Shown: positions 8,517-19,846, numbered from the stretch's first letter. The stretch is 32,518 nt of DNA from Vreelandella zhaodongensis (GCF_013415115.1 NZ_JACCDD010000012.1:1-32518); one strand, 5' to 3'. A program made the numbers and translations. The notes: a model not told the origin generated them from the letters alone.

Positions 8517-8543
8517 TTGAAACACAGCTCTAGCGCCCGCACT
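8517..8543 (+). promoter_or_regulatory. Weak sigma32-like promoter candidate for prlC
   Basis: TTGAAA (8517-8522) and CCCGCACT (8536-8543) are spaced by 13 bases, resembling the heat-shock promoter pattern (TTGAAA, then CCCCATNT). E. coli prlC is known to be heat-shock controlled, which is why I looked. The -10 match is only partial. A hairpin AGCGCA/TGCGCT at 8555-8572 lies in the leader. Confidence 0.25.
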
Positions 8544-8628
8544 GTGTCATTATTAGCGCATTTTTGTGCGCTCCCCTAACGTGCTTAAAACGCTATGTGT
8601 TTTAAAAATTCATGCCTACGAGGTGCCT

Positions 8629-10677
8629 ATGTCCCGCAATCCGTTGCTAGAGTCCCATGAGCTTCCCCCTTTCGCCGACATTCGCGCCGAACACGTCGTG
8701 CCTGCTGTAGAAACGCTGCTTGACGAAAGCAGGGAAGCCATTGATCGCCTTGCTCAGCAAGCTGCTAATACGCCGCCAACCTGGCAGAGTTTTGCTGCGC
8801 CGTTGGAAGCGGTGAATGACCGGCTTTCTCAAGCGTGGTCACCCATCTCACACCTCAACGGCACGATGAATACACCCGAGCTGCGGGAAGCCTATCAAGC
8901 CTGCCTGGAAAAACTGTCAGCGTTTAGCACTTGGATGGGGCAGCACGAAGGACTATTTAAGGGCTGGCAAGCACTTAAGCAAGGTGACGTTTGGGCACAG
9001 CTAACGCCTGCTCAACAGCGCGCGGTGGAAAACGCTTTACGCGACTTCCGCTTGGCCGGTGTCGATTTACCCGCTGATAAAAAAGCCCGTTATGGCGAGA
9101 TTCAAGCGCGCCTCTCTACCCTGTCCAATCAGTTTTCTAACAACGTGCTCGACTCGACCCAAGCATGGCACAAAGATATTAAGCATCTTGATGAGCTTGC
9201 CGGTGTACCGGAAAGCGCTCTTGATACGCTGAAAGCAGCCGCTGATGCAAAGGGAATTGACGGGTACCGAATCACCCTCGATTTCCCCAGTTTTTTCCCA
9301 GTTATCAGTTACGCCGACAGCCGCGAATTGCGCCGTGAAGTGTACACCGCGTTCATTACCCGTGCTTCCGATCAAGGCCCCGTCGCTGGCAAATTCGATA
9401 ACTCACCGATTCTTGAAGAAATATTGGTACTTCGCCAGGAGCTGGCTCAGCTCCTCGGTTTTGATACTTATGCCGATTACTCTCTTGCAACCAAGATGGC
9501 AGACTCTCCCGAGCAGGTGTTGGATTTTTTGAATGACCTAGCGCGCCGCGCTGTTCCACAAGCGAAAGAGGAGTTCGCTGAATTAAGCGACTTTGCCCGT
9601 GATGAATTGGGGATTGAGTCTCTAGCGCCTTGGGACGTTACCTACGCAAGCGAGAAGTTACGCGAAGCGCGCCATGCGATCTCACAAGAGCAACTACGCC
9701 CTTACTTTCCAGCGCCACGGGTGGTCGATGGGCTGTTCCAAGTGGTAGAGCGCCTCTTCGGCGTCCGCGTAGAAGAAGCTCCCGATGTACCTCGCTACCA
9801 TGATGACATCCAGTTCTTCCGTATTACTGAACAGGGTAAGCCCGTCGCAGGATTTTACTTAGACCTGTACGCTCGCGAAAGCAAGCGCGGTGGCGCATGG
9901 ATGGCCGACTGCCGAGTACGCCGCCAAACGGAAAACGGCCTGCAGCTACCGGTAGCATTTCTCACCTGTAACTTTACCGCTCCGGTCGGCGGCAAGCCCG
10001 CGTTGCTTACTCATGATGAAGTCACCACGCTGTTTCATGAGTTCGGTCACGGCTTGCATCACATGCTGACAAAACAGGATATCGCTGATATTTCTGGCAT
10101 TAATGGTGTGGCTTGGGACGCCGTGGAGTTGCCCAGTCAATTCATGGAGAACTACTGCTGGGAGCGCGAGGGATTGGACCTGCTCGCCAAGCATGTAGAG
10201 ACCGGCGAACCACTACCTGCTGAGCTATTAGAACGTCTACAGGCCGCCAAGAACTTTCAGTCTGCGATGGGGATGGTACGCCAAATCGAGTTTTCACTCT
10301 TCGATTTACGCCTGCACCACGAGCTTGAAGCACCTAGGGCTCACGATGTGCAGACGCTACTTGATAACGTGCGCAGTGCCACGTCGGTCGTGCCGGTTGT
10401 CGACTTTAATCGCTTCCAGAATAGCTTTGGTCATATTTTTGCTGGCGGCTATGCGGCAGGCTACTACAGCTATAAGTGGGCGGAAGTGCTCTCTGCCGAT
10501 GCCTGGAGTGCGTTCGAGGAGGAAGGCATTTTTGACCCCGCCACTGGGCTGCGTTTCCGGCAGGAAATTCTAGAGCAAGGAGGGGCTCGGGAAGCTGCAG
10601 AGCTGTTCCGCGCCTTCCGTGGTCGCGAACCAAGCGTAGAGCCACTGTTACGCCATAGCGGCATCCGCGCAGCCTAA
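8629..10677 (+). CDS. prlC: Oligopeptidase A (M3 family zinc metallopeptidase)
   Basis: Cytoplasmic zinc endopeptidase that degrades oligopeptides, including cleaved signal peptides. The 682-residue protein has the M3 catalytic motif HEFGH (470-474) with zinc ligands H470 and H474, catalytic E471, and the third ligand E500 in VELPSQFMEN. The N-terminal helical domain begins NPLLESHELPPF, as in enterobacterial PrlC. I chose the ATG at 8629 because GAGGT (8620-8624) lies before it; an in-frame start at 8566 would add 21 residues not typical of the family. The YheV-like gene follows after 63 bases on the same strand and may be co-transcribed. Confidence 0.96.
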   Translation: MSRNPLLESHELPPFADIRAEHVVPAVETLLDESREAIDRLAQQAANTPPTWQSFAAPLEAVNDRLSQAWSPISHLNGTMNTPELREAYQACLEKLSAFSTWMGQHEGLFKGWQALKQGDVWAQLTPAQQRAVENALRDFRLAGVDLPADKKARYGEIQARLSTLSNQFSNNVLDSTQAWHKDIKHLDELAGVPESALDTLKAAADAKGIDGYRITLDFPSFFPVISYADSRELRREVYTAFITRASDQGPVAGKFDNSPILEEILVLRQELAQLLGFDTYADYSLATKMADSPEQVLDFLNDLARRAVPQAKEEFAELSDFARDELGIESLAPWDVTYASEKLREARHAISQEQLRPYFPAPRVVDGLFQVVERLFGVRVEEAPDVPRYHDDIQFFRITEQGKPVAGFYLDLYARESKRGGAWMADCRVRRQTENGLQLPVAFLTCNFTAPVGGKPALLTHDEVTTLFHEFGHGLHHMLTKQDIADISGINGVAWDAVELPSQFMENYCWEREGLDLLAKHVETGEPLPAELLERLQAAKNFQSAMGMVRQIEFSLFDLRLHHELEAPRAHDVQTLLDNVRSATSVVPVVDFNRFQNSFGHIFAGGYAAGYYSYKWAEVLSADAWSAFEEEGIFDPATGLRFRQEILEQGGAREAAELFRAFRGREPSVEPLLRHSGIRAA

Positions 10678-10740
10678 CGTTTATTTAATTTTCACTGGGT
10701 GCGGTAACCGCTTCATTGCTGCTGCACCCTGGAGCCTGTT

Positions 10741-10992
10741 ATGTCGAGTGTAAAACGCTTTATTGCTGGAGTGACCTGCCCGCGCTGCGCCGCCATGGAT
10801 CGAATTCGTGCCTGGGAGCAGAACGGCATCCGCTACCGGGAATGCGTTAACTGTGACTTTTTCGAGCAACTACCCATTGATGACGAGACAGCGCCGGAAT
10901 TGACTACCCGTGTGAACCAGGTGCGCGAAGAACAAAAAGCACAGGATATACAGCCCGTGCGCATTCTCGACCCCAGCAAACCCAACCGCTAA
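10741..10992 (+). CDS. yheV: YheV-family putative zinc-ribbon protein
   Basis: Small 83-residue protein with four cysteines in two CxxC pairs (C13/C16 and C35/C38) that should bind one zinc ion. The opening KRFIAGVTCPRC matches E. coli YheV (DUF2387), whose function is unknown. The C-terminal half is acidic and then polar, without recognisable structure, and longer than in E. coli. A GGAG lies about 8-10 bases before the ATG. It follows prlC closely and precedes the long regulatory gap of the TAXI operon. Family assignment is fairly secure; role unknown. Confidence 0.85.
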   Translation: MSSVKRFIAGVTCPRCAAMDRIRAWEQNGIRYRECVNCDFFEQLPIDDETAPELTTRVNQVREEQKAQDIQPVRILDPSKPNR

Positions 10993-11074
10993 ATACTCCG
11001 CCTTGCCTATAGCCAGCCACATTTTTAATGTTCGTGCTGGCTAAGCTAGGCGCCCCCTCACTCCTCGCTTTATA

Positions 11075-11129
11075 TAAGTGTGCGAAAAACCGCACACTTA
11101 AGACAGTATTACGTGCGAAAAACCAGCCA
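11075..11129. promoter_or_regulatory. Tandem palindromic sites, candidate DctD upstream activator sequence
   Basis: A perfect inverted repeat has ten-base arms TAAGTGTGCG (11075-11084) and CGCACACTTA (11091-11100) around AAAAAC. A second, degenerate site repeats GTGCGAAAAACC at 11113-11124. The site centres are 33 bases apart, about three helical turns, so both face the same side of the DNA. They lie roughly 90 and 120 bases before the sigma54-like -24 element, a normal enhancer distance. The core resembles, as I recall them, the palindromic DctD sites before rhizobial dctA. A plain transcription terminator is the alternative for the first hairpin, but no T-run follows it. Confidence 0.55.
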
Positions 11130-11205
11130 TTCACAGCAATTAGCGTTTCAACCAAAGTTGAATAAGAAAACACTAAGCTACTGTTTTTAATAATCCTCCT
11201 CCAAA

Positions 11206-11222
11206 TTGGCACAACTATCGCT
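11206..11222 (+). promoter_or_regulatory. Sigma54-like (-24/-12) promoter of the TAXI operon
   Basis: TTGGCAC (11206-11212), five bases, then TCGCT (11218-11222) gives the required GG-N10-GC spacing. Only the first T of the -12 TTGCW motif is changed, to C. The start of transcription would be near 11233, leaving about 75 bases of leader before the ATG. No better sigma70 promoter was apparent. This makes a sigma54 activator such as DctD, encoded in this window, the natural regulator. Confidence 0.55.
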
Positions 11223-11308
11223 CTATACAAGTTGCTTAGCCATAAAGCCACTGGCTGTGACGATACACGCCAGACGATAATCCCAATAACAGCTTAGGAA
11301 ACCTCGCC

Positions 11309-12289
11309 ATGCGCAATATGATGCCTAAAACTATCGCTCTACTTGCCGGTAGCGCCTTACTTGCTGCAGGAACTGCCCACGCAGACCGTTCTGACTGGCC
11401 TAACAACTTCACGGTAGGAACCGCCAGTCAAGGCGGCACCTATTTCGTCTATGGCTCAGGTTGGGCCAACTTTATTGCTGATGAGCTGGATGTTTCAGGC
11501 GGCGGTGAAGTCACCGGCGGCCCTACTCAAAATTTGGCGCTAGTACATAGTGGTGATATGGCATTTGGCCTGACCACCATGGGACCAGCTTCAGACGCAG
11601 TTAAAGGTGAAAGCCCGCTAGCGCCTGGCCTAGTCATGGACAACGTTTGTGCGCTATTCCCCATGTACGAAACACCGTTCTCGATTGCTGCACTATCGAG
11701 CTCAGGTATCACCTCTATTTCTGAAATTCCTGATGGCGCGCGCATCGGCTTCGGCCCCGCAGCGTCTACGTCCGACACCTACTTCCCAGCTATTCTTGAA
11801 ACCCTTGGGGTGGACTTTAATCGTCGTAACGGCGGCTGGTCGGATCTAGGTGGCCAGCTGCAGGACGGTTTGCTTGACGTGATCGCGTTTGCAGCAGGCA
11901 TTCCGATTCCTGCCGTTAGCCAGCTCGAAGTGCAGACCAACGTGAATATCATTGAATTTACTGAAGATGAGCTAGCCACTGTGCTAGAAAACTTCCCTGT
12001 CGCTGAATTCACCATTCCTGCCAGCACCTACACCACACTAGAAGAGGACGCCCGCGCCGTTTCTATGTGGAACTTCGCTATTGCAGGCTGTGATCTACCG
12101 GAAGACTTTGTCTACGAAGTCACCAAAGCCACCATGGAAAACAACGACCGTATGCGCTCAGTACACCGTAGTGCTGAAACCACCATTCCTGAAAACATTG
12201 TGCACAACACCGTACTGCCCTTCCATCCGGGTGCTGCACGCTGGTACGAAGAGAATGGTTACGACATCGCTGATGACATGATCAACTAA
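11309..12289 (+). CDS. TAXI-family TRAP transporter solute-binding protein
   Basis: Periplasmic binding component of a tripartite (TRAP) secondary transporter of the TAXI class. The 326-residue precursor has a clear Sec signal peptide (about 1-26: positive start, hydrophobic core, AHA cleavage site before DRSDWP). The mature start NFTVGTASQGGTYFVYGSGWA is the diagnostic TAXI region. AGGAAA precedes the ATG. Downstream the fused permease gene makes a complete transporter. TAXI substrates are known for few members (glutamate-like or 2-oxo acids in some), so the ligand is open; probable DctD/sigma54 control points to an organic acid. The body carries a ligand-binding alpha/beta fold as expected for the family. 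Confidence 0.92.
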   Translation: MRNMMPKTIALLAGSALLAAGTAHADRSDWPNNFTVGTASQGGTYFVYGSGWANFIADELDVSGGGEVTGGPTQNLALVHSGDMAFGLTTMGPASDAVKGESPLAPGLVMDNVCALFPMYETPFSIAALSSSGITSISEIPDGARIGFGPAASTSDTYFPAILETLGVDFNRRNGGWSDLGGQLQDGLLDVIAFAAGIPIPAVSQLEVQTNVNIIEFTEDELATVLENFPVAEFTIPASTYTTLEEDARAVSMWNFAIAGCDLPEDFVYEVTKATMENNDRMRSVHRSAETTIPENIVHNTVLPFHPGAARWYEENGYDIADDMIN

Positions 12290-12309
12290 GCCACACTCCT
12301 CCTCACGCT

Positions 12310-12335
12310 GCCTCGCCCGATTAAGCGGGCGAGGC
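12310..12335 (+). repeat. Strong intercistronic hairpin between binding protein and permease
   Basis: Ten-base perfect arms GCCTCGCCCG (12310-12319) and CGGGCGAGGC (12326-12335) enclose ATTAAG. No T-run follows, so full termination is unlikely. In binding-protein operons such hairpins stabilise the upstream mRNA end and keep the permease lower than the binding protein; that role is inferred. Confidence 0.6.
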
Positions 12336-12383
12336 AGTATCCGCTCGCCCCTTTCTCTGCTTTTGCTGTGAGGGTGATCTCTG

Positions 12384-14582
12384 ATGAGTCACAATACTAA
12401 CCAAGCCCCCAATGGCCTCAAGGATGATGCCCAAACTGCTTCATCGATACCCGAGTCCATCGCCGAGGGTGTCGATGAAGAGGTTGTCGAATCCAATCGA
12501 CGTCTTTTTGTAGGCTGGCAATTCTTTTTATTTGCTGCACTCGCCGTTCTCTATTCAGGCTTCCACCTAGTCTCGCTCAATGTTTACCCTATGGAGACCT
12601 GGTCGTTTCGCATCGTACACATCGCTGGTGCGCTAATTTTAGGGTATGGGCTATTTGCCGGTGCCCGCTTTGCCGAAGATGACCAACAGGCTTCCCCTGT
12701 TTGGCTGAAGTGGGTTAGCTATGCGCTGCTAGCTCCTGCCGTTTATTCGCTAGTGCAAGTCTTCTTAATGCAGCAAACCCTCAACGCCGGTGCTATGCGT
12801 ATCGACCCTAGCATTGAGACACTGCATTACGGCTACCCGCTCATGGCTACCACAGCGGCAGCGATTGCGCTCTCTTGGTTCTATCGCCAAGCCCGCCATC
12901 GCTTTAACCCCGCTGACCTTGTGCTGATGGTGTGCGCGCTTGCCAGCGCTGGCTATTTGCTGATGGCGTTTAACACCAGCATGCGCATGTCGACCGGCAC
13001 CTCGTTCGCGCCGCCTGGTATTTCTTGGGCCGCGATTGCTGGCTCTCTGCTGATTCTAGAACTCACACGCCGTGTGGCAGGCTTAGCGCTGGTAGTGATT
13101 TCAGCCGTCTTCCTGACCTACGTCTTTGCTGGCCAGTACCTGCCTGGGTTCTTAGGCTACCCTGGGTTATCCGTGCAGCGGTTTTTTAGTCAGGTCTACA
13201 CCGATGCAGGCATTCTCGGCCCAACGACGGCAGTGTCATCGACCTATATCATTTTGTTTATTATTTTTGCGGCGTTCTTACAGGCCTCTAAAGTAGGCGA
13301 TTACTTCGTCAACTTCGCGTTTGCGGCGGCTGGCCGTGCCCGTGGTGGCCCTGCCAAGGTGTCGATTTTTGCCTCTGGCTTGATGGGGATGATTAACGGC
13401 ACGTCAGCAGGCAACGTGGTGTCTACTGGTTCACTCACTATTCCCCTGATGAAAAAAGTGGGCTACCCAGCGCGTAGCGCAGGTGCTATTGAAGCAGCGG
13501 CGTCTACCGGTGGTCAGATCATGCCGCCGATTATGGGGGCGGGCGCCTTTATCATGGCGGAAGTGACCGGCATTCCTTACACCGAGATCGCTGTTGCCGC
13601 GCTGATTCCTGCCATCCTTTATTTTGCCTCTATTTACTTTATGGTGGATTTTGAGGCCGCACGCAAAGGCATGCGAGGCATGCGCAAGGATGAAATCCCG
13701 CTCTTCTCGAAGTTAGTCAAACAAGTCTATTTGTTTGCGCCCATTATTATTTTGATTGCCGCTCTATTTATGGGCTACTCAGTGATTCGTGCCGGTACGT
13801 TAGCCACCGCATCAGCGGCCGTTGTCAGCTGGCTCTCACCCAACAAAATGGGCATTCGGTCGATTTTAAGAGCCCTCCAGCTAGCAGGAACGATGTCGAT
13901 TCAGATTATCGCCGTATGCGCCTGTGCTGGTCTGATTGTTGGCGTTATTTCGCTAACAGGCGTTGGCGCACGCTTCTCATCGCTGCTGCTAGGCCTTGCC
14001 GGTGTTAGCCAGTTGCTCGCCTTGTTCTTTGCCATGCTCATCAGCATTCTGCTTGGGATGGGCATGCCTACCACAGCAGCCTACGCGGTGGCAGCCTCGG
14101 TCGTGGCTCCAGGCCTGATCAATATCGGGATCGAGCCGCTAGTGGCACACTTCTTCGTGTTCTACTTTGCTGTTGTATCGGCCATTACGCCGCCGGTGGC
14201 GTTGGCTTCTTATGCCGCTGCCGGTATTTCTGGCGATAACCCCATGAAGACATCGGTGGCATCGTTCAAGATTGGCCTTGCTGCGTTTATCGTGCCGTTT
14301 ATGTTCTTCTACAGCCCAGCCATGCTGATGGAAGGGTCGGCGATGCAGATCATCCGCGTGGGTGTGACTGCCACACTGGGTATCATCCTGCTGTCTGGTA
14401 TGGTGCAGGCGTGGTTCCTCGGCCCAGTGAACACACTACAGCGCATTGTGATGTTAGTCGGTGCGATGTTTATGATTTACGGCGGCATCTACACCGATAT
14501 TGCAGGACTTGCGATTGGTGCAACCCTCTTTATCATGCAGCGCAAGCAGCACGGCGGTAAAGCTGCCCCAAGCACGACATAG
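12384..14582 (+). CDS. TRAP transporter permease, fused 4TM/12TM subunits (TAXI type)
   Basis: Membrane component of the TAXI TRAP system, with the small DctQ-like (4TM) and large DctM-like (12TM) parts fused in one 732-residue chain, as is usual for TAXI systems. After a hydrophilic N-terminus (about 1-45) come many hydrophobic helices. The DctM portion shows GLMGMINGTSAGNVVSTGSLTIPLMKK-like and AASTGGQIMPPIMGAGAF segments around 330-385 and LGMGMPTTAAYAVAA near 555-570, which form the Na+/substrate region. GAGGG lies 9-13 bases before the ATG. It follows the binding-protein gene after a 94-base gap with a hairpin and is closed by a strong terminator. Import is driven by the Na+ gradient, in keeping with a halophile. 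Confidence 0.94.
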   Translation: MSHNTNQAPNGLKDDAQTASSIPESIAEGVDEEVVESNRRLFVGWQFFLFAALAVLYSGFHLVSLNVYPMETWSFRIVHIAGALILGYGLFAGARFAEDDQQASPVWLKWVSYALLAPAVYSLVQVFLMQQTLNAGAMRIDPSIETLHYGYPLMATTAAAIALSWFYRQARHRFNPADLVLMVCALASAGYLLMAFNTSMRMSTGTSFAPPGISWAAIAGSLLILELTRRVAGLALVVISAVFLTYVFAGQYLPGFLGYPGLSVQRFFSQVYTDAGILGPTTAVSSTYIILFIIFAAFLQASKVGDYFVNFAFAAAGRARGGPAKVSIFASGLMGMINGTSAGNVVSTGSLTIPLMKKVGYPARSAGAIEAAASTGGQIMPPIMGAGAFIMAEVTGIPYTEIAVAALIPAILYFASIYFMVDFEAARKGMRGMRKDEIPLFSKLVKQVYLFAPIIILIAALFMGYSVIRAGTLATASAAVVSWLSPNKMGIRSILRALQLAGTMSIQIIAVCACAGLIVGVISLTGVGARFSSLLLGLAGVSQLLALFFAMLISILLGMGMPTTAAYAVAASVVAPGLINIGIEPLVAHFFVFYFAVVSAITPPVALASYAAAGISGDNPMKTSVASFKIGLAAFIVPFMFFYSPAMLMEGSAMQIIRVGVTATLGIILLSGMVQAWFLGPVNTLQRIVMLVGAMFMIYGGIYTDIAGLAIGATLFIMQRKQHGGKAAPSTT

Positions 14583-14611
14583 GTCGCTTTACAGAAGATA
14601 AGTAAGAAAAC

Positions 14612-14632
14612 GGCAGCCATCGTTTGGCTGCC
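14612..14632 (+). repeat. Hairpin ahead of the permease terminator
   Basis: Perfect seven-base arms GGCAGCC and GGCTGCC enclose ATCGTTT. It lies just before the strong terminator at 14644-14678 and may assist 3' end processing. Confidence 0.4.
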
Positions 14633-14639
14633 CACCAAC

Positions 14640-14678
14640 AAAAACGCCCGCTCAATTATCGTTGAGCGGGCGTTTTTT
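14640..14678. terminator. Bidirectional rho-independent terminator between TAXI operon and metF
   Basis: A twelve-base perfect stem, ACGCCCGCTCAA (14644-14655) with TTGAGCGGGCGT (14662-14673), is flanked by an A-run on the left and a T-run on the right. It can therefore stop the rightward TAXI operon and the leftward metF transcript. Confidence 0.92.
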
Positions 14679-14712
14679 GTAAGTGTACTCGTTCACGCTT
14701 TTTGGCAGATAG

Positions 14713-15555
14713 TTAGCCGCCTATATTATCAACGATCTTCAGTACTGGAGCGGCTTGGTTAAGGGTGTAGAAATGCAGACCTGGCGCACCGCCATCGAGT
14801 AAGCGCTCGCACAAACGGCTAACGACATCCGTGCCAAAAGCAGCAATGGCTTCGCTGTCGTCACCGTAGGCTTCTAGTTGCTTGCGGATCCAGCGGGGTA
14901 TTTCCGCACCGCAGGCGTCTGAAAAACGCGCCAGTTTAGTATAGTTAGTGATCGGCATAATGCCAGGAATAATCGGCTGCTCGACACCTAACGCTCGGGC
15001 TTTTTCAACAAAATTGAAATAGGCATCTGCGGTAAAAAAGTACTGGGTGATTGCCATATTGGCTCCAGCCTTCATTTTACGAGCAAAGTTTTCCACATCT
15101 TTGTCGAGATTAGGTGCCTGTGGATGAGATTCAGGATAGGCAGCCACCGCAATATCAAAATGGTCGCCGGTTTCCGCACGGATAAACTCAACCAGTTCGT
15201 TGGCGTAGCGCAACTCTCCAATGCTTCCCATACCCGATGGCATATCACCACGTAGCGCCACTAAACTGTCGACACCCTCTTCACGGTACTGCGCCAGTAG
15301 GTCGCGCAGCTGGGCTTTTTCACTACCAATACAGGAGAGGTGCGGCGCGGTGGTAATACCGCATTGGCTAACCGTGCGCACAATATCGCGGGTGCGTGCT
15401 TGGGTGGAACCACCGGCACCGTAGGTTACCGAGAAAAAACGCGGCTGCCGAGCGGCCAGCTCATCACGCACATGAATTAACTTCTCTCTTCCCGCGTCAG
15501 TATTAGGCGGAAAGAATTCAAAGCTAATACCTAACGGATGCTCTTGACTGCTCAT
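14713..15555 (-). CDS. metF: 5,10-methylenetetrahydrofolate reductase MetF
   Basis: Reduces 5,10-methylene-THF to 5-methyl-THF with NADH and FAD, supplying the methyl group for methionine synthesis. The 280-residue protein has the family TIM barrel: SFEFFPP near the N-terminus with the catalytic glutamate E13, FFSVTYGAGGS, and VALRGD. I chose the ATG at 15555 because a strong GAGGAA (about 15562-15567) precedes it; an in-frame upstream start at 15663 adds 36 residues unlike the family. It diverges from the AEC carrier gene and terminates at the shared bidirectional terminator. metK, next in the same metabolic chain, lies 3 kb away. A tiny leader frame overlaps its start codon (separate entry). 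Confidence 0.96.
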   Translation of the reverse strand: MSSQEHPLGISFEFFPPNTDAGREKLIHVRDELAARQPRFFSVTYGAGGSTQARTRDIVRTVSQCGITTAPHLSCIGSEKAQLRDLLAQYREEGVDSLVALRGDMPSGMGSIGELRYANELVEFIRAETGDHFDIAVAAYPESHPQAPNLDKDVENFARKMKAGANMAITQYFFTADAYFNFVEKARALGVEQPIIPGIMPITNYTKLARFSDACGAEIPRWIRKQLEAYGDDSEAIAAFGTDVVSRLCERLLDGGAPGLHFYTLNQAAPVLKIVDNIGG

Positions 15556-15581
15556 GGGACTTCCTCGCAATGCGTTAACAT
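15552..15581 (-). other. Nine-codon leader frame overlapping the metF start
   Basis: An ATG frame encoding MLTHCEEVP stops at a TGA that overlaps the metF ATG (ATGA), and the metF ribosome-binding GAGGAA lies inside it. The only SD-like motif upstream (GAGGAG) is about 14-17 bases away, too far for efficient use, so translation is uncertain. Confidence 0.2.
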
Positions 15582-15712
15582 GGTGATAATTTAAGTTATT
15601 CTCCTCTTTCCGCTGCACAGGGGCTAATGAAAGATTCCACAGTGAGTCTTTAATTCGGCTCATGTTAGCTATTTACACAACAAGGTTGCCATCTAACCTC
15701 CAGGATGCAGAA

Positions 15713-18474
<2,762 letters not shown>

Positions 18475-18494
18475 CTAGAAACTTAATTCAACGC

Positions 18495-18527
18495 AAAAAA
18501 AAAGCCCCCTGGCATCAGCCAAGGGGC
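18495..18527 (-). terminator. Rho-independent terminator of metK
   Basis: On the minus strand GCCCCTTGGC and GCCAGGGGGC (18518-18527 and 18504-18513) pair through ten positions, including one G-U pair, around TGAT. A run of nine T (A-run at 18495-18503 on the plus strand) follows. It lies about 40 bases after the metK stop. Confidence 0.93.
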
Positions 18528-18565
18528 ACGGTACTGACCTGCTTATATTGCTGTCACGCGCCTTC

Positions 18566-19786
18566 TTACAAACCAGCAGCCTGGCGCAGAGCGTCGGCTT
18601 TATCGGTTTTTTCCCAAGGGAAGGCGGTAAAGGTTTCTGTATGCACCTGGCCTTTGTCGTCCACCCAACGATAGCTGTGCTCAAACGGCTCCCGTCCAAA
18701 GTGACCATAAGCCGCCGTGAGACGGTACATCGGATGTAGCAGGTCAAGCATTTTGGTAATCGCGTAAGGACGCAGATCAAAATGCTCGCGCACTAGCTCA
18801 ACGATTTGGGCATCGTCAATTTTACCGGTGCCAAAGGTATCGATGGATACCGACGTCGGCTCGGCAACACCGATGGCATAAGAAACCTGAATTTCACACT
18901 TGTCGGCAAGACCTGCAGCAACCACGTTTTTAGCTACATAACGGCCTGCGTAAGCCGCACTACGGTCAACTTTAGACGGATCTTTACCAGAGAATGCACC
19001 ACCACCATGGCGTGCCATACCGCCGTAGGTATCGACAATAATTTTACGCCCCGTTAACCCGCAGTCGCCCACTGGGCCACCAATCACAAACTTGCCGGTT
19101 GGGTTAATGTGGTACTGGGTGCTTTCATCAAGCCATTCAGCGGGAATCACCTGCTCGACGATCTCCCGTTTGACCATTTTACGCAGATCATCTTGATCGA
19201 TTTCCGGGTCATGCTGGGTAGACAGCACGATGGCATCTACGCCACAGGGCTGACCTTCGGCATTATAACGGAAGGTAACCTGGCTCTTTGCATCCGGGCG
19301 AAGCCACGGCAGGAGACCGTTTTTACGCAGTTCTGCCTGACGCTCGACCAAACGGTGCGAGTAGTGAATCGGCGCGGGCATAAACGAATCAGTTTCGTTC
19401 GTAGCGTAGCCAAACATTAACCCCTGGTCACCTGCCCCTTGATCTTCGGGCTTAGTGCGGTCAACACCCTGAGCAATATCAACGCTCTGCTTGCCGATCA
19501 GGTTGATCACCCCGCAAGTTGCGCCATCAAAGCCCACGCGAGACGAGGTGTAGCCAATGTCAGTAATCACATCACGTACCAGCGCTTCCAGATCAACCCA
19601 CGCAGAGGTGGTAATCTCACCGGCAATAATAGCAACGCCCGTTTTCACCATGGTTTCACAGGCAACACGGGCCTGTTTATCTCGGGCAATAATGGCATCT
19701 AGAACCGCATCAGAAATCTGGTCGGCAATCTTATCGGGATGGCCTTCTGAGACGGACTCGGAGGTAAACAGGGAATATTCGCTCAT
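18566..19786 (-). CDS. metK: S-adenosylmethionine synthetase MetK
   Basis: Makes SAM from methionine and ATP in the cytosol. The 406-residue protein contains the family signatures: GHPDK (15-19, metal and ATP contacts), the hexapeptide GAGDQG (117-122) and the glycine-rich GGGAFSGKD (261-269) that binds the triphosphate. Length and sequence run are complete, so it should be active. It has its own strong terminator and diverges from tkt across a 243-base gap that contains possible leader hairpins. I looked for, but did not find, SAM/SAH riboswitch or MetJ-box patterns in that gap. Confidence 0.97.
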   Translation of the reverse strand: MSEYSLFTSESVSEGHPDKIADQISDAVLDAIIARDKQARVACETMVKTGVAIIAGEITTSAWVDLEALVRDVITDIGYTSSRVGFDGATCGVINLIGKQSVDIAQGVDRTKPEDQGAGDQGLMFGYATNETDSFMPAPIHYSHRLVERQAELRKNGLLPWLRPDAKSQVTFRYNAEGQPCGVDAIVLSTQHDPEIDQDDLRKMVKREIVEQVIPAEWLDESTQYHINPTGKFVIGGPVGDCGLTGRKIIVDTYGGMARHGGGAFSGKDPSKVDRSAAYAGRYVAKNVVAAGLADKCEIQVSYAIGVAEPTSVSIDTFGTGKIDDAQIVELVREHFDLRPYAITKMLDLLHPMYRLTAAYGHFGREPFEHSYRWVDDKGQVHTETFTAFPWEKTDKADALRQAAGL

Positions 19787-19846
19787 CGCGCTCTCGACCC
19801 TCTGTATGACGGCTGCAGAGTGACCGCAGCATCAGCAGGAAATCAT

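Larger units (their letters stand above)
10993..11308. other. Regulatory gap before the TAXI transporter operon
   Basis: This 316-base gap carries no convincing gene; a 115-codon minus-strand frame crossing it is a shadow. From left to right it holds a hairpin with arms AGCCAGC/GCTGGCT (about 11010-11044), likely behind the yheV-like gene. Next comes the GTGCG-type palindrome pair (11075-11129), then a small inverted repeat TTCAAC-CAAA-GTTGAA (11147-11162), then a sigma54-like promoter (11206-11222). The whole layout resembles an enhancer-dependent control region. Confidence 0.6.

Noticed and set aside
11010..11044. Intrinsic terminator after the yheV-like gene
   Set aside because: The AGCCAGC/GCTGGCT hairpin is real, but no T-run follows, so I did not list it as a terminator.
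11147..11162. IHF site between the enhancer-like palindromes and the sigma54-like promoter
   Set aside because: The segment is a small inverted repeat TTCAAC-CAAA-GTTGAA but does not satisfy the IHF consensus spacing in either orientation.
10904..11251. 115-codon minus-strand open frame across the TAXI regulatory gap
   Set aside because: It runs through the palindromes, the sigma54-like promoter and the end of the yheV-like gene; the protein shows no domain pattern.
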